Positions 23,349 to 33,522 are shown, counted from the stretch's first letter. The stretch is 64,000 bases of DNA from Vescimonas coprocola (GCF_018408575.1 NZ_AP023418.1:744001-808000), one strand, 5' to 3'. Numbers and translations: made by a program. Notes: generated by a model from the letters alone, not told the origin.

Positions 23349-24744
23349 TTAAAACCGAAAATACAGGAAGGGATTGAAGGAGCCGTCCACCAGATACGCC
23401 GTACAGAGCGCCAGCAGCAGCACCAGCGCCACAGGTTCCGCAGCGGACAGCACGGCGCTGCCGGCAGAGGTGTCCCGAAGGCGCTGCACCGCCTTGACGG
23501 GCAGGGGGGTGGCCCCCAGCAGGGCAATGACCAGCACCACAGCGTAGCTGCGGAGGTAGTAAAGGCTCTCCACCCCGGAGGCGGGCAGGCCGCCGAAACC
23601 AAAGAGGGCGGCGATCTGCTGCCCGGCGGCGGGGAGGTCGGCGGCATTGAAGAGTACGAAGCTCACCGCCAGCAGGGGGAACATATACAGGTGCTTTAAG
23701 AGCCGGGTCTTTTCCAGCCCGTGGCCGTACCACAGCTTTTCCGCCGCCAGCAGGACGGCGAAAAACAGGCCCCACAGCACGAAATTCCATGCCGCCCCGT
23801 GCCACAGGCCCGTCAGGCCCCAGACAAGGAACACGTTCAGCAGCCACCGGCTGCGGGAGCATCGGCTGCCCCCCCAGCGGGATATAGACGTAGTCCCGGA
23901 ACCAGCTGCCCAAACTGATATGCCAGCGCCGCCAGAACTCCGTGACGCTGCCGGAGAGGAAGGGGTAGCGGAAGTTTTCCGGGAAATGAAAGCCAAAGAT
24001 CCGGCCGAGGCCCACGGCCATATCGCTGTAACCGGAGAAGTCGAAGTAAATTTGCAGGGCGCAGGCCACGGCGTAGAGCCATGTAAACAGCACCGAGGGC
24101 TGGATGGACTGCAAAAAGGCGGACATCAACTCATACAGCACGTTGGCGATCAGGACCTTTTTCCCAAGCCCCACCACGAAACGCCGTGCGCCGGCGGCAG
24201 CGTCCGCCAGCGTGGGGCGGCGGCGGGTCAGCTCCGGGGCAATGTCTGCATAGCGGACAATGGGTCCGGCAATGAGCTGGGGGAACATGGCCACATAGGT
24301 GGCCAGCTGCAGCAGGTTCCGCTGGGGCGGCACCGTGCCACGGTAGACATCGATGACGTAGCTGAGCACCTGAAAGGTGTAGAAGCTGATGCCGATGGGC
24401 AGGGCGATCTGCAGAGCCGGCAGGGAAAGGCCCGTCAGCGCACCCAAGGTGCGGAGGAAGAAGCCGGCGTATTTGCAGTAGCCCAGCAGACTCAGACTCA
24501 GCACTGCCGAGAGAATGAGAAAGGGCCGCTTATGACGGGGATACCGCTCCATGAGCCGACCGAAGGCGTAGCCCTGAGCGATGGAGGCCAGCATGAACAG
24601 CAGGAACCGGGGCTCGCCCCAGCCGTAGAACACAAGGCTGCTCAGCAGCAGAGTCAGATTCTTCCAACGGTCCGGCGTCAGGAAGTAGAGCAGCAGCACC
24701 GGCGGCAGGAAGTAAAAAAGAAAGGGGATACTGGAAAAGAGCAT
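23349..24744 (-). pseudogene. MBOAT-family O-acyltransferase, frameshifted at a G7 tract
   Basis: Read from the ATG at 24744, the protein is a normal MBOAT up to WFRDYVYIPLGG, with WRRWHISLGSWF just before. It then changes frame. The missing C-terminal half continues in another frame as SRWLLNVFLVWGLTGLWHGA, containing the catalytic-type LWHG histidine, and runs to a stop at 23349. The shift falls in a run of seven C on the plus strand (23869-23875); six would restore a protein of about 464 residues. Both halves are well conserved, so this is recent. It may be phase variation, a fresh mutation, or a sequencing error. It lies between the lipoprotein and DHHW genes. Confidence 0.85.
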
Positions 24745-25298
24745 CAGGCGATGGGCTCGTCGTAGACTACAGCGGCGGAGGAGAAGCAGTTCTGGAGCTT
24801 ATCCCGGAAGGTATCCACCAGATCCTCGGCACCGTAGACGGAGACCACAAACTGGCCCATGGTGATGACCACCAGCTTGTCGGGGAAGCCGCACATCCAC
24901 TGGCGGTTCATGATATTATCCCGCAGGGAGGAGGCTACGTCGGCGGCGCTGACGTCATCGCTGAGGTGGTAGGCGCCGCAGGTGAAGGTGTTGGCGTTCA
25001 TCATGTGCATCAGGGATGCTGCGTCCACCAGATTGGCCACGGAGGGGCCGGGGAAGCCCAGCATATAGTCCATGTTGTCGGCGTTGGAGATGTCGAAGGC
25101 ACCGGGAGCGTCGTCCACGGGGTGGTCATAGTCGCCGCCGCTGACGGGGAACTTTTCCTCCTCGCTGTAGGTGGCCCAGACGGTGTTCAGCAGGGTCAGG
25201 GCATCGGACACGTCACCGGTGCCGCTGTTCTTGCTGCCGCAGGCAGCCAGAGAGAGCACCAGCAGTACGGCCAGCGCCAGAGATACGATTTTTTTCAT
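24744..25298 (-). CDS. putative lipoprotein of the MBOAT-DHHW operon
   Basis: A 184-residue lipoprotein with a signal peptide and lipobox LSLAACGS (Cys20). The mature part is acidic and contains QWMCGFPDKLVVITMGQFVV and a later YGAEDLVDTFRDKL. It resembles the small lipoproteins (DUF4358-like) that often accompany clostridial MBOAT-DHHW pairs; that family name is tentative. The start at 25298 was chosen since GGAGG is five bases upstream. Its stop shares one base with the MBOAT start (TGATG), so they are translationally coupled. Confidence 0.78.
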   Translation of the reverse strand: MKKIVSLALAVLLVLSLAACGSKNSGTGDVSDALTLLNTVWATYSEEEKFPVSGGDYDHPVDDAPGAFDISNADNMDYMLGFPGPSVANLVDAASLMHMMNANTFTCGAYHLSDDVSAADVASSLRDNIMNRQWMCGFPDKLVVITMGQFVVSVYGAEDLVDTFRDKLQNCFSSAAVVYDEPIA

Positions 25299-25446
25299 AG
25301 GTTCCTCCAAAAGTCGATTTTTTGTCTGCCGGAGAGCAGACGCCCTTATATTGTACCCGATTTTCAGGGAAAAGCAAGCAAAATATGTACTTCCCGCAGG
25401 AAATTGCTAAAAATTCTGGAAAACAGCGGATTTTACAAAAGCGTGC

Positions 25447-25475
25447 TTGGATTATGTCCCACGGCAAGGTATAAT
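25447..25475 (+). promoter_or_regulatory. promoter of the HAD-addB-addA operon
   Basis: TTGGAT at 25447-25452 and TATAAT at 25470-25475 have a 17-base spacer, 41 bases upstream of the HAD gene. Confidence 0.85.
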
Positions 25476-25516
25476 ATAAGTGTTGAAAAAGGCCAATTCA
25501 GAAAGGAGCATGATCC

Positions 25517-26299
25517 ATGGAGGAACTGAGAAAGAAGAAGGGCTTTATCTGCGACATGGACGGTGTGATCTATCATGGGAACCGTCTGCTGCCGGGGGTG
25601 AAGGAGTTTGTGGAGTGGCTGTATCGGGAGCAGAAGAATTTCCTGTTCCTCACCAACTCCTCCGAGCGGTCTCCTAAGGAGCTGCAGCAGAAGCTGCACC
25701 GCATGGGGCTGGATGTGGACGAGAGCCACTTTTATACCAGCGCACTGGCCACGGCCCGGTTCATCAGCAGTCAGGCGCCGGGATGCAGCGCCTATGTCAT
25801 CGGCGGGGCGGGGCTCATTATGGCCCTTCACGACGAGGGCATCACCATGAACGATGTGGACCCGGACTACGTCATCATCGGCGAGGGCAATACGTATAAC
25901 TATGAGAACATCCTCAAGGCGGTTCGGCTGGTGCTGAAGGGGGCCAAGCTCATCGGCACCAACAGCGATCTGACGGGGCCTGCCGAGGACGGCATCATCC
26001 CCGCCTGCCGGGCTATGATCGCACCCATCGAGATGGCCACCGGACAGAATGCGTACTTTGTGGGCAAGCCTAATCCCCTGATGATGCGGACGGGCCTGCG
26101 GATCCTTGGGGTACACTCCGAGGAGGCGGCCATGATCGGTGACCGGATGGATACGGATATGGTGGCAGGCATCGAGTCAGGCCTTGATACGGTGCTGGTG
26201 CTGTCGGGCATCACCAGCCGGGCGGACATCAAGAAGTTCCCGTACCGGCCCCGGCTGGTGCTGGACGGCGTGGGAGATATCCCCGGCGTGACGGAGTAA
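25517..26299 (+). CDS. HAD-IIA family hydrolase (NagD-like phosphatase)
   Basis: A 260-residue protein with the HAD nucleophile motif ICDMDGVIYHG (Asp13, Asp15), motif II LTNSS near residue 46, motif III Lys in VGKPNPLMM, and motif IV IGDRMDTDM. The C2 cap insert of the NagD/4-nitrophenylphosphatase class lies between motifs II and III. Such enzymes dephosphorylate nucleotides or sugar phosphates; the substrate here is unknown. It precedes addB by 17 bases and shares its promoter. Confidence 0.92.
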   Translation: MEELRKKKGFICDMDGVIYHGNRLLPGVKEFVEWLYREQKNFLFLTNSSERSPKELQQKLHRMGLDVDESHFYTSALATARFISSQAPGCSAYVIGGAGLIMALHDEGITMNDVDPDYVIIGEGNTYNYENILKAVRLVLKGAKLIGTNSDLTGPAEDGIIPACRAMIAPIEMATGQNAYFVGKPNPLMMRTGLRILGVHSEEAAMIGDRMDTDMVAGIESGLDTVLVLSGITSRADIKKFPYRPRLVLDGVGDIPGVTE

Positions 26300-26316
26300 G
26301 GTGAAGGAGGGAAGCC

Positions 26317-29300
26317 ATGCTTTCCATATGGATCGGACGGGCGGGGGCCGGAAAGTCCCGCCGGGTGCTGGAGACCATGGCCCGGCAGCGCAGCCAGAGG
26401 CCGCAGGTGCTGCTGGTGCCGGAGCATATCTCCCATGAGGCGGAGGTGGATCTGTGCCGGGCGTTGGGGCCTACGGCCTCCCGTGATGCGGAGGTGCTGA
26501 GCTTCCAGAGCCTCGGCAGCCGGGTGCTGGCCCAGACCGGCGGACTGGCGGAGTTTACGCTGGACGGCGGCGGAAAGCTGCTGACCATGCGGCTGGCGCT
26601 GCAGGAGCTGCACAGCCGGCTGAAGGTGTTCGGACGGCCCTCCCAGCGGGCGGCGTTTCTGCGGCAGCTGACGGATCTGACGGAGGAGTTCTACGCCTAT
26701 GAGATCACGCCACAGGCTCTGTGGCAGCAGGTGGAGGATATGGAGGGCGCCATGGGCGATAAGCTCCGGGATCTGGCGCTGCTGTATGCCGCCTATGACG
26801 GGAAGCTCCATGCCGAGGGCGTGGACGCCCGGTCCCGGCTCCAGAAGCTGCGGGACCGGCTGGCGGAGAGCGACTATCTCCGGGGCAAGGACGTGTATCT
26901 GGACGGGTTCTCCTACCTGAACAAGCTGGAGGAGAGCGTGCTGGAGCAGGTGATGCGTCAGGCGGAGAGCGTGACGGTGACGCTGCTGGGCGACCGGGCG
27001 GAGGGGACGCTGTTTCAGAATGCCCTGCGTCAGCGGCAGCGGCTGGAGCGGATGGCCCGGCAGCTGGGGACGGAGTGCGAGATCGTGTGGCTCACCGGCT
27101 CTGGAAAGGGGCCGCTGGCCCATCTGGAGAAGCACCTGCTGGGGGAGGATATGCCCTATGAGGGGGACGACTGCCGACAGCAGGTGGCGCTGTGGGAGTG
27201 CGGCACGGTATACGGCGAGGTGGAACGGACGGCGGCGCAGATTCGGAAGCTGGTGGCCTCCGGGGCCTGCCGCTGGCGGGACATTGCCGTTACCGCCCGG
27301 AACATGGAGGTATACGGCCCGGTCATCGAGAGCGTTTTTCAGCGGGATGGCATCCCGGCGTACATCAGCCGCCGCAGCGATATTCTGGCAAAGCCGCCCC
27401 TGACCATGCTGCTGGGGGCGGTGGATGCCGTTACCGGCGGCTTCCGGCGGGAGGATATGTTCCGCTATCTCAAGACGGGGATGGCGGGCATCACGGCGGA
27501 GGAATGTGACCTGCTGGAGAACTATGTGATCCTGTGGAGCATCCGGGGAAATATGTGGCTGCGGGACACGGAGTGGACGGCAAACCCCGACGGCTACGGG
27601 CAGGAGATGACCCCGGAGCGGCAGCAGCGGCTGGCGGATGTCAACCGCATAAGGCAGAAGGTGCGCTCTACGCTGCTGCCCCTGAGCGATGGCCTGAAGG
27701 ATAGGCCGAAGGCCAGGGATAAAGCGGAGATGCTTTACATATTTGCCGAGGAGTCCGGCGTGCCGCAGCGCCTGAAGGAGACGACAGAGGAGCTGCTGCG
27801 GCAGGGACAGGCCCAGCTGGCGGAGGAATACAGCCAGCTGTGGAGGATCCTGTGCGGCGTACTGGATCAGATGGCGGAGATCCTGGGGGAGATGGAGCTC
27901 TCCGGCGAGGAATTTGCCCGGCTTCTGCGGCTGGTGCTGACCCAGTACAGCGTGGGAACCATCCCGGCGACGCTGGATCAGGTGAAGGTCAGCGAGCTGA
28001 CCCGCAACGACCGGCACTCGGTGAAGCGGCTGTTTCTGCTGGGGGCCAACGACCATGTGCTGCCCCAGCCGCCGTCGGGCCACGGCCTGCTGGAGCCGGA
28101 GGAGCGGGAGATTTTGCAGCAGCGGGACATTCTGCTGTCGGATGCGGCCTTTGACCCGCTGGACAACGAATTGCAGAACATCTATGCCTGTCTGGCCCAG
28201 CCGTCGGAGCATCTGACGGTGAGCTATCCGGTGACGGATCACAACGGCGGACAGCTGCGGCCCTCCTTTGTGGTGCGGCGGCTGGAGCGGTTGTTTCCGG
28301 GCTTGATGCCGGAGCGGGAGACGGTGCGTCTGCTGACCCCGGCGGTGGCGCTGGAGGAGGCCGGTCAGGAGATGGGCGGCTCCCTGTGGCGGTACTTTGC
28401 CGGGAGAGAGGAGTACGCCGGGACGCTGGCGGCCATGGAGCGGGCCAGACAGCTGCGCCGGGGACGGCTGTCCCCGGCGGCGGTGCAGTCCCTGTACGGG
28501 ACCCGGATGGGGATGTCCGCCTCCCGGATGGATCGGGTGCGGCAGTGCCACTTCGGCTACTTTATGCAGTACGGCCTGCGGGCCAAGGAGCGGCGTCCGG
28601 CGGGCTTCGAGGCCCCGGAGATCGGGACGTTTCTGCACTATCTGCTGGAGAACACCGCCCGTGAGGTGGCAGGCAGCGGCGGCTGGGCGGCGGTGAAAAC
28701 GCCGCAGCTACACGCTATGGTCCGTAAATACATTGACCTTTACATCCGGGACGAGATACCGGGTTACGAGGAAAAGAGCGCCCGGTTCCGCTATCTGTTC
28801 GGGCGGCTGCGCACCACGGCGGAGGACATCGTGGACCGCATGGCGGAGGAGCTGGCGGAATCGGATTTCAAGCCCGTGGCCTTTGAGCTGGGCTTCGGCG
28901 GACGGGACGGCACACTGCCGGCCATCACCATTCAGGAGGGGGATGCCACCCTCTCCGTCAGCGGAAAAGTGGACCGGGTGGACGGCTGGCTCCACGACGG
29001 GAAGCTGTATCTGCGGGTGGTGGACTATAAGACGGGGCGCAAGTCCTTCGATCTGTCGGATGTGCGGTACGGGCTGGGGATCCAGATGCTGCTGTATCTG
29101 TTCACGCTGGAGAAGGAGGGACAGTCCTGCTTCGGATACCCCATTGTCCCGGCGGGGGTGCTGTACCACCCGGCACGGGATCTGATCCTGAAGACCGAGC
29201 GGGACATTTCACCGGAGGCCCTCCGCAGGGCCATGGATCGGGAACTGCGGCGGGACGGCATGGTGCTGGGAGACCCGGAGGTGCTGCGGGCCATGGAGCA

Positions 29301-29646
29301 CAGTGCGCTGGAGGCGCCGTGCTTCCTGCCCATTCAGGTGAGCAAGGACGGCGGCATCAGCGGCGGCGTGGCTACGGCGGCGCAGCTGGGGCGGCTGGGG
29401 CAGTATGTGGAGAAGCTGCTGCACCAGATCACCCGTGAGCTGCGGCAGGGGAACATCGATGCAGACCCCTGCTGGCGGGGGCCTCAGGAGAGCGCCTGCA
29501 CCTACTGCGATTTTGCCTCGGCCTGTCACTTCCAGGACGGGCAGGCCGACGACCGGCTGCGGCCGCTGAAACGGGTGAAGGCCGACGAGTTCTGGGAATT
29601 TGTAGCGCATGAGACGGGAGAGGAGGGACGTCATGGGGAGCTTTGA
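26317..29646 (+). CDS. addB: ATP-dependent helicase/nuclease subunit B
   Basis: A 1109-residue AddB. The N-terminal GRAGAGKS (about 7-14) is the Walker A-like motif of the inactivated helicase core. The C-terminal nuclease domain shows GKVDRVDGW and VVDYKTGRKSF. The iron-sulfur cluster ligands are visible as Cys744 (RVRQCHFGYF) and Cys1061, Cys1064 and Cys1070 (ACTYCDFASAC). AddAB resects double-strand breaks up to Chi and loads RecA. It overlaps addA by 14 bases. GGAGGG precedes the ATG. Confidence 0.96.
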   Translation: MLSIWIGRAGAGKSRRVLETMARQRSQRPQVLLVPEHISHEAEVDLCRALGPTASRDAEVLSFQSLGSRVLAQTGGLAEFTLDGGGKLLTMRLALQELHSRLKVFGRPSQRAAFLRQLTDLTEEFYAYEITPQALWQQVEDMEGAMGDKLRDLALLYAAYDGKLHAEGVDARSRLQKLRDRLAESDYLRGKDVYLDGFSYLNKLEESVLEQVMRQAESVTVTLLGDRAEGTLFQNALRQRQRLERMARQLGTECEIVWLTGSGKGPLAHLEKHLLGEDMPYEGDDCRQQVALWECGTVYGEVERTAAQIRKLVASGACRWRDIAVTARNMEVYGPVIESVFQRDGIPAYISRRSDILAKPPLTMLLGAVDAVTGGFRREDMFRYLKTGMAGITAEECDLLENYVILWSIRGNMWLRDTEWTANPDGYGQEMTPERQQRLADVNRIRQKVRSTLLPLSDGLKDRPKARDKAEMLYIFAEESGVPQRLKETTEELLRQGQAQLAEEYSQLWRILCGVLDQMAEILGEMELSGEEFARLLRLVLTQYSVGTIPATLDQVKVSELTRNDRHSVKRLFLLGANDHVLPQPPSGHGLLEPEEREILQQRDILLSDAAFDPLDNELQNIYACLAQPSEHLTVSYPVTDHNGGQLRPSFVVRRLERLFPGLMPERETVRLLTPAVALEEAGQEMGGSLWRYFAGREEYAGTLAAMERARQLRRGRLSPAAVQSLYGTRMGMSASRMDRVRQCHFGYFMQYGLRAKERRPAGFEAPEIGTFLHYLLENTAREVAGSGGWAAVKTPQLHAMVRKYIDLYIRDEIPGYEEKSARFRYLFGRLRTTAEDIVDRMAEELAESDFKPVAFELGFGGRDGTLPAITIQEGDATLSVSGKVDRVDGWLHDGKLYLRVVDYKTGRKSFDLSDVRYGLGIQMLLYLFTLEKEGQSCFGYPIVPAGVLYHPARDLILKTERDISPEALRRAMDRELRRDGMVLGDPEVLRAMEHSALEAPCFLPIQVSKDGGISGGVATAAQLGRLGQYVEKLLHQITRELRQGNIDADPCWRGPQESACTYCDFASACHFQDGQADDRLRPLKRVKADEFWEFVAHETGEEGRHGEL

Positions 29647-32600
29647 GCCCACGCCGCAGCAGCGGCGGGCCATGGAGGACCGGGGCGGCAGTCTGCTGGT
29701 GTCCGCCGCCGCCGGTTCCGGCAAGACCAAGGTGCTGGTGGAGCGGCTGTTCGGCTATATGGAGCGGGAGCGCTGCCGCATCGACGATTTCCTCATCATC
29801 ACCTTCACCAAAGCGGCGGCGGCGGAGCTGCGGGGCCGGATCGCCGCAGAGCTGAGCCAGAGAGTGGCCCGTCAGCCGGAGAATATGCACCTGCGCCGCC
29901 AGATGATGCGGGTGTATCAGGCGGACATCAAAACGGTGGATGCCTTTTGCGGGAGCCTGCTGCGGGAGAACATCCACCTGCTGCCGCCGGAGGGGCAAAG
30001 GAGCCTGACCCCGGATTTCCGGGTGCTGGATCAGCAGGAGGCGGAGCTGCTGCGGATGCAGGTGCTGGAGCAGGTATTGGAGGAGTTTTACCAGCGCATC
30101 GGCCGGGGGGATACTCAGGCCCAGCAGCTGGCGGAGACGCTGGGCGCCGGGCGGGACGACCGGGCGCTGGAGCGGTTGGTGCTGGATATCCACGGGAAGA
30201 TCCAGAGCCACGCCTACCCCATGCGGTGGCTGGAGCGGCTGCGGGAGCAGTGGCAGCAGGTGCCGGAGTCCGTGGGGCCTTACCGGGAGGTACTGACGGA
30301 CAGCATCCTGCGGCGGACCCGGTTCTGGGCGAGGAAGCTGACGGAGACGGCGGCGTGGATGGAGCAGTATCCGGATCTGTACCGGGGCTACGGCGACCGG
30401 TTTCTGGAGATGGCGGAGCAGCTGCAGGGCTATGAGACGGCGGCGCAGGAGGGCTGGGACGCCATGGCCCGGCTGAAGCCCTCCTTCCGGCGGATGGGCG
30501 TCGTCAAGGGCTGCGACGGGGCCAAGGAGCAGGCGCAGGCGGTACGCAAGCGGTGCAAGGACGAGCTGGATGAGATCGGTGCGCTGCTGGCGGTCAGCGA
30601 GAGCGAGCAGCTGGAGGATCTGGAGGCCATGGCCCCGGCCATGCTGGCGTTGGTGCAGCTGACGGAGGACTTCACCGCCGCCTATCAGGCGGAGAAGGTG
30701 CGGCGCAACTGCATGGATTTCAGCGATCAGGAACACTATGCCATCCGGCTTTTGCAGGGTGACGACGGTGCGCCGACGCCGCTGGGGCGGCAGCTGTCCG
30801 GGCGATATCGGGAGATCATGGTGGACGAGTATCAGGACACCAACGAGGTGCAGAACTGCATCTTCCGGGCCATTTCACGGGACGGGCAGAACCTGTTCAC
30901 CGTGGGGGATGTGAAGCAGAGCATCTATCGGTTCCGGCTGGCGGACCCCACCATTTTTCTGGAGAAATATCTGGCCTACCGACCGGCAGAGGAGGCGGAG
31001 GAGGGGCAGCCACGAAAGGTGCTGCTGAGCCAGAACTTCCGCTCCCGGCGGCAGGTGCTTTCGGCTGCCAACTTTGTGTTTGGCAGCATCATGTCCCGGC
31101 AGATGGGGGAGATGGACTACGGGCCGGAGGAACGACTGAACTACGGGGCCGCAGGCTATCCGGAGCGCAGCGACACGGATACGGAGTTCCATCTGATCAG
31201 CGTGGCGGATACGGAGGAGGAACGCTTCGACCGGACGGAGGTGGAGGCCCGGTTCGTGGCTCATCGCATCCGGCAGCTGCTGGACGAGGGCTTCCCCGTG
31301 CAGGGGGAGGACGGGCAGCAGCGCCCTGTTCAGCCGGAGGATATCGTGATCCTGATGCGCTCTCCAGCGGCAAGGCGGAAGGCCTTCACGGCGGCTCTGC
31401 AGCGGGAGGATATCCCCTGCGCCGGCGGGGAGGAGCAGTCCTTCTTCGAGACCATGGAGATCGCCGTGATGGTGTCGTTTTTGCAGATCGTGGACAATCC
31501 ACGGCAGGATGTGCCGCTGCTGGCGGTGCTGCGGTCGCCGCTGCTGGGCTTTTCGCCGGATCGGCTGGCCCAGATCCGGGGCGGGCATCCGGGGGGAGAC
31601 TACTACGGCGCTCTGTGTGCCGACGACGGCGAGGATAGCCGTGCCTTTCTGGAGCGGCTGGCGCAGCTGCGGGCGGCGGCCGGGGAGCTGACGGCGGATC
31701 GGCTGCTGTGGAAGCTGTATACGGACTGGCAGGCACTGGCGGTGTTCGGGGCCATGGAGGGTGGTGCGCAGCGGCGCAGCAATCTGCTGGCGCTGTACGC
31801 CTACGCCGGGCAGCTGGCGGCTGCGGGACGGGGGAACCTGTTCGATTTTGTCAGCTATCTGCATGACTTGATGGAGAGCGGCGACCTGCCGGATATCAGC
31901 GCAAGGCAGGAGAGCGGCGGCGTACAGCTGATGACCATCCACAAGTCCAAGGGATTGGAGTTCCCGGTGGTGATCCTGGCGGATCTGCAGAAGGGCTTCA
32001 ACCGGGACGATTTCCAGCGGCCTGTGCTGGTGCATCCCCGGCTGGGACTGGGGACGGAGCGGGTGGATCGGAGGAGGCGTATCCGGTACGATACCGTTTC
32101 CAAGCAGGCCATTCAGCTGGCCCTGTCACGGGAGAGTCTGGCGGAGGAGATGCGGATCCTGTACGTGGCCATGACCCGTGCCAAGGAGAAGCTGATCTGC
32201 GTGGACTGTATGCGCTTTGCACGCAATCGGGTCCGGGGCCTGCTCAGTGTGGCGGGCTGTCCTGCGGCGCCGGAGGCCGTGGGGAGCGCCAAGGCGCCGG
32301 GGGACTGGATCCTGCTGCCGCTGCTGTGTACGCCGGAGGCGGCGGTGCTGCGGCAGTGGGCGGACATGGAGCCGGAGCAGCCGGCCCTCTCCGATGGTGG
32401 CTGGCAGGTGCGGCTGTGGGAGAACCCGGTGTTTGAATGTGGGTCTGCGGCTGCGGCCCCGGAGGAGGCTGCGGTGCAGGAGCGGCGGTATGATCTCTCC
32501 GCCATGGAACTGCGCTATGGCCACACGGCGGCCTGCACCATCCCCACCAAGGTGACGGCTACCCAGCTGAAGGGCAGGGTGCTGGATGAGGAGATCGCAG

Positions 32601-33169
32601 AGGGGGCGGCATCCGCCCGGCCACGGCGGCTGGACTTTCAGCGACCCCTCTTTTTGCAGCAGGAGCGCAGGCTCACTGCTGCGGAGCGGGGGACGGCCAT
32701 GCATCTGGTGATGCAGTATCTGGAGCTGGACGGCCCGGACCCGGAGGAGCAGGTGCGGCAGCTCACGGAGCGGCGGCTTCTGACGCCCCAGCAGGCGGAG
32801 GCGGTGGACACGGAGCGCATCCGGGCGTTTCTGGCGACGCCGCTGGCGCAGGAGATCCGGCAGGCCCGGCAGGTCTGGCGGGAGTATCGCTTTGCCCTGC
32901 TGATGCCGGCGGCGCTGTACGACCCGGCGGCGGAGGGAGAGGAGCTGATGCTTCAGGGCGTTGTGGACTGCGCCTTCCGCACGAAGGAGGGGCTTGTGGT
33001 GGTGGACTTCAAGACCGACCGTCTGGCTCCCGGCGAGGAGCCGCAGCGGGCGGAGGAGTACCGGCCCCAGCTGGAGGCCTATGCTCAGGCGCTGGAGCGG
33101 GTGATGGAGGAGAAGGTCTGCCGCAAGGTATTGTACTTTTTCTCCACGGGCGCCACAATAAATTTGTAA
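29633..33169 (+). CDS. addA: ATP-dependent helicase/nuclease subunit A
   Basis: An 1178-residue UvrD-like helicase with nuclease. Motif I is LVSAAAGSGKTKVLVERL, motif Ia is FLIITFTKAAAAELRGRI, motif II is MVDEYQDTN, motif III is VGDVKQSIYRFR, and motif V/VI are MTIHKSKGLEFPVV and VAMTRAKEKL. The C-terminal nuclease motif is VVDFKTDR. ATG 29633 is preferred over an upstream in-frame start because AGGAGGG sits seven bases before it. It overlaps addB, giving coupled production of the two subunits of the resection enzyme. Confidence 0.96.
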   Translation: MGSFEPTPQQRRAMEDRGGSLLVSAAAGSGKTKVLVERLFGYMERERCRIDDFLIITFTKAAAAELRGRIAAELSQRVARQPENMHLRRQMMRVYQADIKTVDAFCGSLLRENIHLLPPEGQRSLTPDFRVLDQQEAELLRMQVLEQVLEEFYQRIGRGDTQAQQLAETLGAGRDDRALERLVLDIHGKIQSHAYPMRWLERLREQWQQVPESVGPYREVLTDSILRRTRFWARKLTETAAWMEQYPDLYRGYGDRFLEMAEQLQGYETAAQEGWDAMARLKPSFRRMGVVKGCDGAKEQAQAVRKRCKDELDEIGALLAVSESEQLEDLEAMAPAMLALVQLTEDFTAAYQAEKVRRNCMDFSDQEHYAIRLLQGDDGAPTPLGRQLSGRYREIMVDEYQDTNEVQNCIFRAISRDGQNLFTVGDVKQSIYRFRLADPTIFLEKYLAYRPAEEAEEGQPRKVLLSQNFRSRRQVLSAANFVFGSIMSRQMGEMDYGPEERLNYGAAGYPERSDTDTEFHLISVADTEEERFDRTEVEARFVAHRIRQLLDEGFPVQGEDGQQRPVQPEDIVILMRSPAARRKAFTAALQREDIPCAGGEEQSFFETMEIAVMVSFLQIVDNPRQDVPLLAVLRSPLLGFSPDRLAQIRGGHPGGDYYGALCADDGEDSRAFLERLAQLRAAAGELTADRLLWKLYTDWQALAVFGAMEGGAQRRSNLLALYAYAGQLAAAGRGNLFDFVSYLHDLMESGDLPDISARQESGGVQLMTIHKSKGLEFPVVILADLQKGFNRDDFQRPVLVHPRLGLGTERVDRRRRIRYDTVSKQAIQLALSRESLAEEMRILYVAMTRAKEKLICVDCMRFARNRVRGLLSVAGCPAAPEAVGSAKAPGDWILLPLLCTPEAAVLRQWADMEPEQPALSDGGWQVRLWENPVFECGSAAAAPEEAAVQERRYDLSAMELRYGHTAACTIPTKVTATQLKGRVLDEEIAEGAASARPRRLDFQRPLFLQQERRLTAAERGTAMHLVMQYLELDGPDPEEQVRQLTERRLLTPQQAEAVDTERIRAFLATPLAQEIRQARQVWREYRFALLMPAALYDPAAEGEELMLQGVVDCAFRTKEGLVVVDFKTDRLAPGEEPQRAEEYRPQLEAYAQALERVMEEKVCRKVLYFFSTGATINL

Positions 33170-33184
33170 ATTTGCAAAAAGTGC

Positions 33185-33213
33185 TTGCATTTTGCCATGA
33201 GATGTGGTATCAT
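33185..33213 (+). promoter_or_regulatory. promoter of rpmE
   Basis: TTGCAT at 33185-33190 and TATCAT at 33208-33213 with 17 bases between, 55 bases upstream of rpmE. Confidence 0.8.
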
Positions 33214-33268
33214 CACAGTTGCCTTTGTGAAAGAGGACTATTGTACCAGAAAGAGGTGAACCAGAGCA

Positions 33269-33472
33269 ATGAAGGAAGGAATCCATCCCAATTATCAGCA
33301 GACTACTATCAAATGCGCCTGCGGTAATGTAATTGAGACAGGTTCTACGAAGAAGGATATTCGCGTAGAAGTCTGCTCTAAGTGTCACCCCTTCTTCACT
33401 GGCAAGCAGAAGCTGGTGGATACCGGCGGACGTGTGGCGAAGTTCAACAAGCGCTTCGGCCTGGACAAGTAA
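33269..33472 (+). CDS. rpmE: 50S ribosomal protein L31 (zinc-binding form)
   Basis: A 67-residue L31 starting [10 protein letters not shown]. It has all four zinc ligands: Cys16, Cys18, Cys36 and Cys39 (KCACG and [13 protein letters not shown]). This is the zinc-containing type that bacteria replace with a cysteine-free paralogue under zinc limitation. No paralogue is in the window. The gene has its own promoter and a strong terminator, as usual for a single-gene ribosomal unit. The ribosome site is AGAGGTG, followed by CAATG. Confidence 0.97.
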   Translation: MKEGIHPNYQQTTIKCACGNVIETGSTKKDIRVEVCSKCHPFFTGKQKLVDTGGRVAKFNKRFGLDK

Positions 33473-33486
33473 AGACACTTTTTACA

Positions 33487-33522
33487 GGACCCGCAGCTTT
33501 TTGGCTGCGGGTTCTTTACTTT
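33487..33522 (+). terminator. terminator of rpmE
   Basis: GGACCCGCAGC pairs with GCTGCGGGTTC around a T-rich loop, followed by TTTACTTTT. Confidence 0.85.

Noticed and set aside
25900-28638. Very long open frame antisense to the HAD gene and addB (912 codons)
   Set aside because: It is rich in Arg, Pro, Leu and Gln with no domain. It arises because GC-rich codons on the real strand leave few stops on the other strand.
32126-33478. Open frame of 450 codons antisense to addA and rpmE
   Set aside because: It crosses a promoter and two well-supported genes; no domain is recognisable.
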